DNA of 24,964 nucleotides from Treponema sp. (GTDB lineage Bacteria > Spirochaetota > Spirochaetia > Treponematales > Breznakiellaceae): the NCBI GenBank assembly GCA_031281925.1, contig JAITES010000095.1:1-24964 (forward strand), given 5' to 3'. Of this stretch, positions 14,503 through 21,745 are shown piece after piece (positions within the stretch are counted from its first letter, which is position 1; each line of letters starts with the position of its first letter). Position numbers and translations under genes: made by a program. The notes below the pieces were generated by a model. It was given only the letters and a program-made list of their open reading frames with translations, ran no database searches and was not told the origin of the DNA.

Positions 14503-15978
14503 ATGAAAAGCCCTGTATATCTCTTTTTTCTTTTCAGTCTGGGTATCGGACTATCCGGCCTTTCGGCCCAGAATTTTCCTCTGCTTGAAGCCGATCCCAA
14601 AGCCGCGGAGTACGGGCGGCAGGGAAACTATGGCTGGGAAGATTATGGGGAGATCGGCCTCTGGGCTTCCTTAACGGGGGAGGCCGCAGCCTCCGTCTCC
14701 ATGGACGCCAATCTCAAGCGTATAAAAGACGCTGCGGCGGAGCTGCTTGCCTCAGCGGACTTGCCCTCCATGGAAAAGGACAGGGGTGAGTATGTGCTCC
14801 GCTGGATGCACAGGAAATTTCTTAAAAACTACTCGGCCCTGCAGACCCGAATCGATACCCTTTTGAGCAGGGGAAGCTATAACTGCGTTTCTTCCGCGGT
14901 TCTTTACCTTACCTTTGCCTCCGCAGCGGGTCTTGAAATCCGGGGTGTAGTGACAAAAGACCATGCTTTTGCAAAAGTGTGGGCGGAAAACGAGTGGATC
15001 GACGTAGAAACAACCAATCCCTACGGTTTTGATCCGGGAAACCGCAAGGAATTCCATGATCAATTCGGGAAATCTACCGGTTTTGCCTATGTTCCCGCCC
15101 GGAATTACCACGACAGGGCGGAAATAAGCCCCCTGGAACTCCTCAGCCTGATCATCCACAACCGTATTGCAGACCTGGAAAGTAAAAACCGCTATGCCGA
15201 GGCAATACCCCTGGCTATCAGCCGGGCAGATCTTCTCCGGGAGAGGAAGGAAATGGTATCCAGTCCCATTTTTGCCGACCCGGACGATGATATGATGAAC
15301 AGGATCTTCAATTACGGCGCGTATCTCATGAAGCAGGGGAAGGAAGACACGGCCCTGGCCTGGGCCAAAACGGCGGAGGCTGTTTTTCCCGATCAGGCCC
15401 GCTGGCAGGAATTTACCGATGCGGCTGCAAACAACCTGATCGTAAAACTCTGCAAAAGCGGCAAATTTGCCGAAGCGCACAGGGCCTTTGAGGAAAACCG
15501 GGATCGGATCGGCGCCGAAAAACAGAAGGAAATTCCGGGCATGATCTATGATGCGGAACTGAGCGACCGTTCCAGGAAGATCAGGCAGGCTTCCGAAGAG
15601 CCCGGGCTTCTCTCCGCCATAGACGGCGCCGAAAAGGAGGGTTTTTTACGGCCGGAACGGGCCGGAGAGCTGCGGACTTTTGTCATCGGAAAAACGGCGG
15701 GTTTTCTTTCCTCCAAAAGAAACTGGCTTGCAGGCATTGATTATCTGGAAAAAGCCCTGCGCAGCTACGGCCCCAACAGGGAGCTTGAGGCGAATCTGGC
15801 GATTCTCAGGGGGAACCGGGTTTCGGATATTCACAATGCCTTTGCCGGAGCCTTTAACAAAGGCCAATTCGACGAGGCGGCCCGGATTCTGGAATCCGCT
15901 CTTGCCGAGTTCCCGGATAACCGGCAGCTGCTTCAGGACAAAAATATTATGGAACGGGCCGCAAAGACGAACCCCTAA
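14503..15978 (+). CDS. Exported transglutaminase-like protein with helical repeat C-terminus
   Basis: A 491-residue protein starting with a signal peptide (MKSPVYLFFLFSLGIGLSGLSAQ, cleavage near residue 22). A transglutaminase-like core follows: YNCVSSAVLYLTFASAAGLEIRGV with Cys128, KDHAFAKVW with His154 and EWIDVETTNP with Asp167, the spacing expected of a Cys-His-Asp papain-like triad. The motif resembles SirB1/YebA-type and spirochaetal transglutaminase-like domains. From about residue 225 to the end the protein is made of helical pairs resembling TPR units (RYAEAIPLAISRADLLRER, KEDTALAWAKTAEAVFPD, KFAEAHRAFEENRDR, QFDEAARILESALAEFPDN). The likely location is the periplasm. Whether it is a peptidase, a crosslinking enzyme or a scaffold is unknown. 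Its stop is one base from the convergent response regulator stop. Confidence 0.7.
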   Translation: MKSPVYLFFLFSLGIGLSGLSAQNFPLLEADPKAAEYGRQGNYGWEDYGEIGLWASLTGEAAASVSMDANLKRIKDAAAELLASADLPSMEKDRGEYVLRWMHRKFLKNYSALQTRIDTLLSRGSYNCVSSAVLYLTFASAAGLEIRGVVTKDHAFAKVWAENEWIDVETTNPYGFDPGNRKEFHDQFGKSTGFAYVPARNYHDRAEISPLELLSLIIHNRIADLESKNRYAEAIPLAISRADLLRERKEMVSSPIFADPDDDMMNRIFNYGAYLMKQGKEDTALAWAKTAEAVFPDQARWQEFTDAAANNLIVKLCKSGKFAEAHRAFEENRDRIGAEKQKEIPGMIYDAELSDRSRKIRQASEEPGLLSAIDGAEKEGFLRPERAGELRTFVIGKTAGFLSSKRNWLAGIDYLEKALRSYGPNRELEANLAILRGNRVSDIHNAFAGAFNKGQFDEAARILESALAEFPDNRQLLQDKNIMERAAKTNP

Positions 15979-15979
15979 G

Positions 15980-16621
15980 CTACAGATCCCGCAGTTCCCT
16001 GCGGTTTTTCAGTCCCAGTTTATCGACAATACGGCTTACATAGTTTTCAACACTGTGCAGAGAAAGCCCCAGCCTTTCGGCAATACTCTGATTGTCCCGG
16101 TCTTCCTGCAAAAAGGCAAAGATCTGCTGCTCACGCCGGGTTAGGGTATCTATTATGCCCGGGAGTTTACTGTATACCGGAAGCAGCGATCTGCTTATAT
16201 ACACCCTTCCGTCGAGAAGCGCCCGCATTGCGTTTTCCAGTTCCTCCTGCCCCTCGTACTTGGACACAAAGCCCCTGGCTCCATAGTCCATGGCACTCTT
16301 GATATGGGCATAACCATCATAAACTGTGTAGATCAACACCGGAGGAACCTTGCCGTTTCTGTTTTTACAGTGATTCTTGAGCCAGGGAATGAATTCAAGA
16401 CCCCATTCCTTCTGTTTCATATACCGCAATTCCAGATCAAGAATGATGAGATCGGGAATCCTGGGAAGGGAAGGAAATACGGTATGGGCTTCCTCCAGAG
16501 AGGCTACTCCTCCCAGAGATGTCCAGCGGCCTGTTTCCCTGAGGACTGCGGATATTCCCTTTCGCATCATTTCATGATCTTCGATGAGAAAAAAACTGTG
16601 CGACTGACTTCCGTTATCCAA
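15980..16621 (-). CDS. Response regulator, NarL/LuxR family, TTG start
   Basis: A 213-residue two-component regulator. The receiver domain (about 10-130) has the acidic pair Glu14-Asp15, phospho-acceptor Asp62 in IILDLEL, Thr99 and Lys121 in FVSKYEG. The C-terminal LuxR-type helix-turn-helix (about 155-213) reads LTRREQQIFAFLQE then QSIAERLGLSLHSVENYVSRIVDKLGL. It should bind DNA after phosphorylation; no sensor kinase is in the window. There is no ATG before the first receiver strand. The only start that keeps it is TTG at 16621, which directly follows the in-frame TAA of the glycosyltransferase gene, with no spacer. Translation is therefore likely coupled, or a small amount of fused product could form by readthrough. 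Its stop is one base from the convergent neighbour's. Confidence 0.85.
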   Translation of the reverse strand: MDNGSQSHSFFLIEDHEMMRKGISAVLRETGRWTSLGGVASLEEAHTVFPSLPRIPDLIILDLELRYMKQKEWGLEFIPWLKNHCKNRNGKVPPVLIYTVYDGYAHIKSAMDYGARGFVSKYEGQEELENAMRALLDGRVYISRSLLPVYSKLPGIIDTLTRREQQIFAFLQEDRDNQSIAERLGLSLHSVENYVSRIVDKLGLKNRRELRDL

Positions 16622-17899
16622 TTACTGATTTACCGCCAATTCCGAATTGGATGCAAGGCTTGATGCATAGGATTCAATATGTTTGCAAACTTCTTCAAGG
16701 CCCTTCTCGCTGCGGATCTGTTCCCCCAGACGAGCGGCATTTTTCTTGTATACAGGATTGTTTACCAGATCCAGTACCTTTTCTTCAAGAGGGGAAACTT
16801 TACCTGCCTTAACAGGTTGGGTTGAGGTCTTCATCTTTACCGAACCGGGCCCGGCGCCCAGTTCTTTGACCCGCTGACCCCAGTAGAACTGATCGAGAAG
16901 GAGCGGAACCACCATCTGGGGCTTCCCCGCGCGGGCGGCGCTGTGGGTGGTACCGACTCCGCCGTGGTGAATAATCGCATCGCAGGAGGGGAAAATAAAC
17001 CAATGGGGAATCGCCTTGTCCAGAAGGTAGAGGTTCTCCTTGTTGTGGAGATGAGTCCCCACCTTCCACCAACCGCAGCCTACCACAAGTTTGAAGCCAT
17101 GCCGGCAGCAAATGTCAAAGAGCCGTTCGGCAAAGCGGTCTCTTTCTTCCGCATTGCAGGAACCCAGAGTAAAGAAGATCGTGGGCCTGTCGTCTTTTTT
17201 GATAAAAGCCAATACATCCTTGAGCGCCTGCTCCTCGTAGGGGAAACTGTCGTTAAAGACATAGCCTCCGATATTCCATTTATAGGGCCACTCTTTATCC
17301 ACATTACCCAGATATTTGGAATACATAAGGAAGTTATCCGCGGTTTTCGGAGCATGGCTGCTCTGGCTCCTGATCGCCTTGAGTTCCAGGGCCTTGCGGC
17401 GCCTGTTGATCGTTTTAAGAACCATCATGTTAAGCCCGTTGTTGAGCATTGCCCAGAGCAGGGGTATGAATATCTTTTTGGCGGTGGGGAAGGGCATTGT
17501 GGGGGGCGGAATTGTGTTTGAAGGAAGGAAAGGCCCGAAGGCTGTACGGATGATAGGCTTTTTGCAGTATTCCGCAATGCTCCCCGCGGAAAATTCCGTG
17601 TTGCCGCAGACAAAGATGTCATGCTTTTCCAGCAGGGGGATATACTCATTGAACTGATCCTCTACCACTCCGTGCATCCATTTAATAAGAGCCTTGATAT
17701 CCGGCGTTTCCTCCAGCATTCCTGCAATATCGTCCATGGCCTGGAGCACATAGTTTACTCCCGCCTCTTTGGCCTGCTTTTCAAAAATCCGCGGAATGCT
17801 GATCGTAACAAAATGCCCCCGGACTGTTAATTCCTGGGCCAGTTTGAGATAGGGATAAATATCCCCCTGAGAACCCCTGTTTGCGAGAAATATGTTCAT
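16622..17899 (-). CDS. UGT-type (GT1) glycosyltransferase, possibly lipid- or metabolite-directed
   Basis: A 425-residue cytosolic glycosyltransferase of the GT-B fold, family GT1. The N-terminal MNIFLANRGSQGDIYPYLKLA and RGHFVTISIP match the GSxGDxxPxLxLAxxLxxRGHxVT pattern of sterol and macrolide glycosyltransferases. The C-terminal donor-binding motif IIHHGGVGTTHSAARAGKPQ (309-328), then PLLLDQFYWGQRVKELGAGP (332-351), fits UDP-sugar users. FFTLGSC (242-248) is the usual strand before the donor site. Acceptors in this family are lipids, sterols, polyketides or peptides, none readable here. The ATG at 17899 is chosen because the Rossmann strand begins at once; upstream in-frame sequence runs into the radical SAM gene. 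It lies 13 bases after the radical SAM stop. Confidence 0.85.
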   Translation of the reverse strand: MNIFLANRGSQGDIYPYLKLAQELTVRGHFVTISIPRIFEKQAKEAGVNYVLQAMDDIAGMLEETPDIKALIKWMHGVVEDQFNEYIPLLEKHDIFVCGNTEFSAGSIAEYCKKPIIRTAFGPFLPSNTIPPPTMPFPTAKKIFIPLLWAMLNNGLNMMVLKTINRRRKALELKAIRSQSSHAPKTADNFLMYSKYLGNVDKEWPYKWNIGGYVFNDSFPYEEQALKDVLAFIKKDDRPTIFFTLGSCNAEERDRFAERLFDICCRHGFKLVVGCGWWKVGTHLHNKENLYLLDKAIPHWFIFPSCDAIIHHGGVGTTHSAARAGKPQMVVPLLLDQFYWGQRVKELGAGPGSVKMKTSTQPVKAGKVSPLEEKVLDLVNNPVYKKNAARLGEQIRSEKGLEEVCKHIESYASSLASNSELAVNQ

Positions 17900-17912
17900 T
17901 CCTGTTGTCCTG

Positions 17913-19160
17913 CTATGCCGTCTGCTTTTCCATAGTAGCAGTACCCGGGATAAGCCCGATTTCGATGAGCTTGGCCCGATCCAGTTTATACTTGTTCTCC
18001 AGACTCTCCAGCACATCTTCACCGATGCTTACCGGATGCTCGGATGCAAGCCGTTTAGTTTCCTTGTTTGCCTTTATCAGCATGGAGATCATCTTGCCGG
18101 GATTGAAGGTTATGGAACTCATGATCCAGCAGCCATGGGTACACCAGCAGTTGGCTTTGTATCCGTGACCGATTGTCTCAATTTCCTTCTTCATCGCATC
18201 GCTTTGCATGATCTTCTGTATATCATAGTCGTAGTCCTGAACCTTGCCGATTGGTTCCCGCAGTTCGCAGGAACGGAAACGCCCGTCGTAGTCGAGAACC
18301 AGGGTGGTTTCCCCGGCGGTACAGTCCATGTTCCAGGGCGTGGGCTTCTCCAGGTTGCTGGCCCGGATATTATACATGGCCCTCATGAGCCCCACAAAGA
18401 AGAATTTGGTAAGGCCGCGGCCGATGAAGTTCATTCCCTCACCTATCCGTTTGGCATAGTAGAGATAGTAGGGGGCAATCTGATCCTGAATTTCCCTGAG
18501 GGATTTTTCGGTAAGCACCTTTACCCCGTCTTCCCTGGTAACTCCCCTGGCGGCCTCAATGGTGTGGGTAGAAATGTGGAAACGGCCGTAGACCCATGCC
18601 ACAAAGTCGATTATTTCCTGTATATTGTACCTGGTAATTACCGTGGCGATATTGGTGAGGATATGGCCGTCGTCCCTGAAATTTTCATGCACCTTCTGGA
18701 GTGTCTCGATGGCCCTGTAAAAACTGGGAATACCCCGCTGAGTGTCGTGGGTCTGGCCGAAACCGTCCAGGGATATGGAAATGGAGATGTTCATGTCCGG
18801 GCAGTTTTTGCGCAGCCGGGCGAGCCATTCAATGACCCGCTCTGTTTTGATGCCATTTGTGGGGAAATTGCAGTCCGTAATGTGGTTGTTTTTGTAGATC
18901 ATCTCGACAATCTCGGGAAGATCGTCCCGAAGGGTGGGTTCTCCCCCGGACAGCCAGAGCCGCTTGAATTCCCCGGCGCTTTCCGAAAGCTTTTTAATCT
19001 CTTCAAAGCTTAGATCCTGGGCCTTTTTCTCCATGTCGCTGGCATAAAAGCACATGGCACATTTGGCATTACACTTCCCTGTGGTAAAAAGGAAGACCGA
19101 TTCCAGTTTTCGCTTGGAATTGAGTGAATTGAAAGAACTTCCCGAACGTTTGGTTTTCAT
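17913..19160 (-). CDS. Radical SAM enzyme with SPASM/twitch-like C-terminus
   Basis: A 415-residue radical S-adenosylmethionine enzyme. The CxxxCxxC cluster motif is Cys30-Cys34-Cys37 (TTGKCNAKCAMCFYA), followed by the SAM-contacting LWLSGGEP (68-75). The C-terminal part has additional cysteines: Cys280 in MDCTAGE, Cys298 in GRFRSCELREP, and Cys338, Cys340 and Cys344 in NCWCTHGCW, the layout of a SPASM or twitch domain holding at least one auxiliary cluster. Such enzymes modify peptides, sugars or lipids. No short precursor-peptide gene is evident nearby, so a peptide substrate is not favoured. It has a good GGGAG binding site and leads an operon with the glycosyltransferase and response regulator, 235 bases from the divergent MATE exporter. 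Confidence 0.85.
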   Translation of the reverse strand: MKTKRSGSSFNSLNSKRKLESVFLFTTGKCNAKCAMCFYASDMEKKAQDLSFEEIKKLSESAGEFKRLWLSGGEPTLRDDLPEIVEMIYKNNHITDCNFPTNGIKTERVIEWLARLRKNCPDMNISISISLDGFGQTHDTQRGIPSFYRAIETLQKVHENFRDDGHILTNIATVITRYNIQEIIDFVAWVYGRFHISTHTIEAARGVTREDGVKVLTEKSLREIQDQIAPYYLYYAKRIGEGMNFIGRGLTKFFFVGLMRAMYNIRASNLEKPTPWNMDCTAGETTLVLDYDGRFRSCELREPIGKVQDYDYDIQKIMQSDAMKKEIETIGHGYKANCWCTHGCWIMSSITFNPGKMISMLIKANKETKRLASEHPVSIGEDVLESLENKYKLDRAKLIEIGLIPGTATMEKQTA

Positions 19161-19234
19161 AACTTACTCCCTTATGGGTAAAAATGAGGTATTTTCAGAA
19201 TCAATTTGAAAAACCCCTAACAAAGCTAAAAGAA

Positions 19235-19264
19235 ATTATAGAATATAACCGGGATGATAAGCAA
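19235..19264 (-). promoter_or_regulatory. Candidate promoter of the radical SAM operon
   Basis: On the minus strand a perfect TATAAT (19235-19240) follows TTGCTT (19259-19264) after 18 bp. TTGACT (19271-19276) is a second, more distant -35 candidate. The start point would be near 19228, giving a leader of roughly 70 bases with GGGAG before the ATG at 19160. The rest of the 235-base divergent gap is AT-rich and holds no gene that I can see. Confidence 0.5.
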
Positions 19265-19274
19265 GACTTAAGTC
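19265..19274. promoter_or_regulatory. Palindrome GACTTAAGTC abutting the -35 of the radical SAM operon
   Basis: A perfect 10-bp palindrome lies immediately upstream of the TTGCTT -35 candidate, in the shared divergent gap with the MATE gene. CAAGAC is also repeated directly on each side of its centre (19262-19267 and 19274-19279). The position suits an operator or activator site, perhaps for the operon's own response regulator. Confidence 0.35.
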
Positions 19275-19381
19275 AAGACATAGAAAAAAAATCGTATAAA
19301 AAATGGCTTTTTAAGTAGTTTTATCTAAAATTGTTGAATTTCGGGAGAATTCCCCCCCTGTAAATGCTCTGACCTTTCAAC

Positions 19382-19387
19382 TATGAT
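19382..19387 (+). promoter_or_regulatory. Possible -10 element of the MATE gene
   Basis: TATGAT lies eight bases before the ATG at 19396. No Shine-Dalgarno is seen, and the -35 (TGTAAA at 17 bp) is poor. Confidence 0.3.
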
Positions 19388-19395
19388 TATGGTAT

Positions 19396-20793
19396 ATGAA
19401 ACTACTCCGTTTTGGCCCCTTTAGTTTTTATCGGGCAGCTCTTTCTATCGCCGTACCTGTTATGCTCCAGCAGCTCATCATGAGCATGGTTTCCCTGATC
19501 GACAACTTCATGGTTGCGGGCCTTGGGGACGTGAGCATGGCCGCGGTAAACGTGTCAAACCAGATCAACTTTATCCACATTGTGTTTATCAATGTTATTG
19601 CAGGCGCCGGAGGCATATACCTCGCCCAGTTTATGGGTGCAAAAGACGAGGAAGGCATGGGTCAGGCTTACCGCTTCAAGGTACTCCTCGGCTTGGCCGT
19701 CTCGGTGCTCTACTTTATCCTCTGCTGGACCATACCGGAGGCGATGCTCTCCATGATGACCATGGGGAACGCTGCCCAGGCGGAAATCGTGGAGCTGGGT
19801 TCAACTTACTTACGGATCACCTCATTTACCCTCTTGCCTATGGTGATCTCCAATGCGATAGGCAGCTCCTTTCGGGAGATCGGCCGGCCTTCCGTACCCC
19901 TGGTTATCTCCGCCGCAGCTACGGTGGTCAACACTGTGGGAAACTGGTTCTTCATCTACGGCAACCTGGGGGCTCCCCGGCTTGGGGTGAGCGGGGCTGC
20001 CATTGCCACCGTCATTGCCCGCTTTGTCGAGGTGGCAGCCTTTACTGTCTATGCGTATTGGGATAAAAAGCGGGGAAAGGCGCCTTTCTTTGTCCGTTTC
20101 AGCAGGATTCTCCATGTCAACTGGCATCTTATCAGGGAAATTATGGCAAAATCGGCCATGATGTTCCTTTCGGACTTCTCGTGGATCAGTTCCGAAACCA
20201 TCATGACAGCACTCTACAATGGCCGGGGCGGAGCCGAGGTGGTTGCGGGCATGGCCGCCGCCTGGACCATAGCCAATATCTTTTTCCTGCTCTGGGGAGG
20301 TATCTTTACCACCACCGCGGTGCTTATCGGGGGGAGTCTGGGCGCGGGCAAACTTGACGAGGCCCGTAAACGCGCCGAATGGATCAAGTCGGGTTCCACC
20401 GTGGCAGGATTTATCATAGCAATTGTGGGAGCGGGAGTTTCCACCCTTCTCATCCCTCTGGTCTTCAGCAACCTGACATCAAATGCCAGGTCAATCAGCC
20501 TGGGCCTTGTCTATATCATTCTCTTCTATATGCCTTTCTGGGCTCTGCTCAACTCCATGTGGGCCATTTCCCGTGCGGGCGGGGACACCGCCATGGGCAT
20601 GTACGCCGATGTGTCCGTGAATACCTTCCTCTTTGTGCCCGCCTGTTTCATTCTGGCCCTCTGCACAAGTATACATCCCGTATCCATGTTCGCCATCGTA
20701 AAGCTTACTGATATTATCAAGTATTTTATCGCCCGGCATTTTCTCGGCAAGGAACGCTGGGTGCGGAATTTGACGGCACCGAAACATGGATGA
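19396..20793 (+). CDS. MATE-family multidrug/metabolite exporter
   Basis: A 465-residue inner-membrane antiporter with about 12 transmembrane helices in two halves. The first half opens with IAVPVMLQQLIMSMVSLIDNFMVAGLGDVSMAAVNVSNQ, the classical MATE entry. The conserved SNAIGSSFREIGRP and VSGAAIATVIARFVE loops follow, and the second half repeats the pattern (SAMMFLSDFSWISSETIMTALY, then IFTTTAVLIGGSLGAGK). MATE proteins export cationic drugs, flavonoid-like compounds or lipids using sodium or proton gradients. The start has no ribosome binding site but a -10-like hexamer close by. It is divergent from a radical SAM/glycosyltransferase operon and could export that operon's product, which is inference. 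The next gene, nfnA, starts 63 bases later and probably has its own promoter. Confidence 0.9.
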   Translation: MKLLRFGPFSFYRAALSIAVPVMLQQLIMSMVSLIDNFMVAGLGDVSMAAVNVSNQINFIHIVFINVIAGAGGIYLAQFMGAKDEEGMGQAYRFKVLLGLAVSVLYFILCWTIPEAMLSMMTMGNAAQAEIVELGSTYLRITSFTLLPMVISNAIGSSFREIGRPSVPLVISAAATVVNTVGNWFFIYGNLGAPRLGVSGAAIATVIARFVEVAAFTVYAYWDKKRGKAPFFVRFSRILHVNWHLIREIMAKSAMMFLSDFSWISSETIMTALYNGRGGAEVVAGMAAAWTIANIFFLLWGGIFTTTAVLIGGSLGAGKLDEARKRAEWIKSGSTVAGFIIAIVGAGVSTLLIPLVFSNLTSNARSISLGLVYIILFYMPFWALLNSMWAISRAGGDTAMGMYADVSVNTFLFVPACFILALCTSIHPVSMFAIVKLTDIIKYFIARHFLGKERWVRNLTAPKHG

Positions 20794-20841
20794 ACAACTT
20801 TTTGGATCCATTTTCAGAGCTTTTTTCTTTTTGCCTTTTTG

Positions 20842-20847
20842 TATTAT
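20842..20847 (+). promoter_or_regulatory. Possible -10 element of nfnA in a T-rich tract
   Basis: TATTAT lies nine bases before the ATG at 20857, in a T-rich stretch (20820-20856) without any purine-rich Shine-Dalgarno. No clear -35 is seen. A leaderless or nearly leaderless start is suggested. Confidence 0.35.
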
Positions 20848-20856
20848 CTTTTTATT

Positions 20857-21699
20857 ATGAATAAGATCGTATCGAAAAAACAGCTTTCCGCGGATGTTTA
20901 TGAGATGAGGGTGGAAGCGCCCCTCATCGCCGGGGCGCGGAAGGCGGGGCAGTTTATCATAGTGCAGATTGACAGCGACTGGGGGGAGCGCATACCCCTT
21001 ACCATCGCCGATGCGGATCCGGCCGCGGGAACCATTACCATGGTCTTTCAGGCCGTAGGCGCGACTACACACAAGCTGGCGCTGAAGGAGCCGGGGGATC
21101 ATGTGGAAAATATCCTGGGCCCCCTGGGTAATCCTACCCATATTGAAAAATTCGGAACCGTGGTGTGCGTGGGGGGCGGTATCGGCGTAGCGCCGCTTTT
21201 CCCGATAGTTCAGGCAATGAAGGAGGCAGGCAATACCGTAAAGGTCATTACCGGCGCACGCACCAAGGAACTGCTGATCTTTGAAGAGAGGATGCGCCGT
21301 TTTGCCGACGAACTTGTCATTGTTACCGACGACGGCTCCTGTGGCCGCAAGGCCCTGGTAACCGAGCCCCTGAAGGAATACTGCGCGGGGAAGCCGAAGC
21401 CGGACATGTCGGTAGCCATAGGCCCTCCGGTCATGATGAAGTTCTGCGCCGCAACAACGAAGGAATTTGATGTGCCGATCATGGTTTCCCTCAATACGAT
21501 TATGATCGACGGTACGGGCATGTGCGGGGGCTGCAGGGTTACTGTCGGGGGTGAAACCAAATTTGTCTGTGTGGACGGCCCGGAGTTTGACGGCCATGCG
21601 GTGGATTTTGAAAACATGATGCTCCGCATGCGTTCATACAAGGAAAAGGAAGATGAGGATCATCACAAGTGTCATTTGAAGCTGGGCCTGGATAATTGA
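20857..21699 (+). CDS. nfnA: NADH-dependent reduced ferredoxin:NADP+ oxidoreductase, small subunit
   Basis: A 280-residue flavoprotein of the ferredoxin-NADP reductase fold. FAD contacts lie in ERIPLTIADAD (44-54), the nicotinamide-binding VGGGIGVAPLFPI at 105-117, and the [2Fe-2S] region DGTGMCGGCRVTVGG...FVCVDGPEFDGHAVDF at 218-251, with Cys223, Cys226 and Cys238. Nfn small subunits are known to hold this cluster with three cysteines and an acidic ligand, and no fourth cysteine is seen in the motif. With NfnB it bifurcates electrons between NADPH, NAD+ and ferredoxin in the cytoplasm. A His/Lys/Glu-rich tail (261-280) follows the core. The ATG at 20857 is preferred over a TTG six codons earlier because the fold begins here. 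It precedes nfnB by 46 bases. Confidence 0.9.
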   Translation: MNKIVSKKQLSADVYEMRVEAPLIAGARKAGQFIIVQIDSDWGERIPLTIADADPAAGTITMVFQAVGATTHKLALKEPGDHVENILGPLGNPTHIEKFGTVVCVGGGIGVAPLFPIVQAMKEAGNTVKVITGARTKELLIFEERMRRFADELVIVTDDGSCGRKALVTEPLKEYCAGKPKPDMSVAIGPPVMMKFCAATTKEFDVPIMVSLNTIMIDGTGMCGGCRVTVGGETKFVCVDGPEFDGHAVDFENMMLRMRSYKEKEDEDHHKCHLKLGLDN

Positions 21700-21745
21700 A
21701 CAGAGCTTTTTCAATTTTAAAAATACTTTAGAAAAGGGGTAAGAT

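Noticed and set aside
17892..19013. 373-codon open frame on the plus strand opposite the radical SAM gene
   Set aside because: Shadow of the radical SAM gene, whose cysteine motifs and start signal are unambiguous; the shadow protein is rich in Gly, Pro and His without pattern.
20839..20857. TTG six codons upstream as the nfnA start
   Set aside because: It adds six hydrophobic residues encoded by the T-rich promoter-like tract and has no binding site; the ferredoxin-reductase fold begins at the ATG.
20491..21597. 368-codon open frame on the minus strand across the MATE end and nfnA
   Set aside because: It spans two well-supported plus-strand genes and an intergenic gap, with no binding site and low-complexity basic residues.
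20815..21712. CAGAGCTTTTTTC after the MATE gene and CAGAGCTTTTTC after nfnA
   Set aside because: A near-identical 12-mer after two successive stops, but T-rich, without hairpins and too short to call a repeat.
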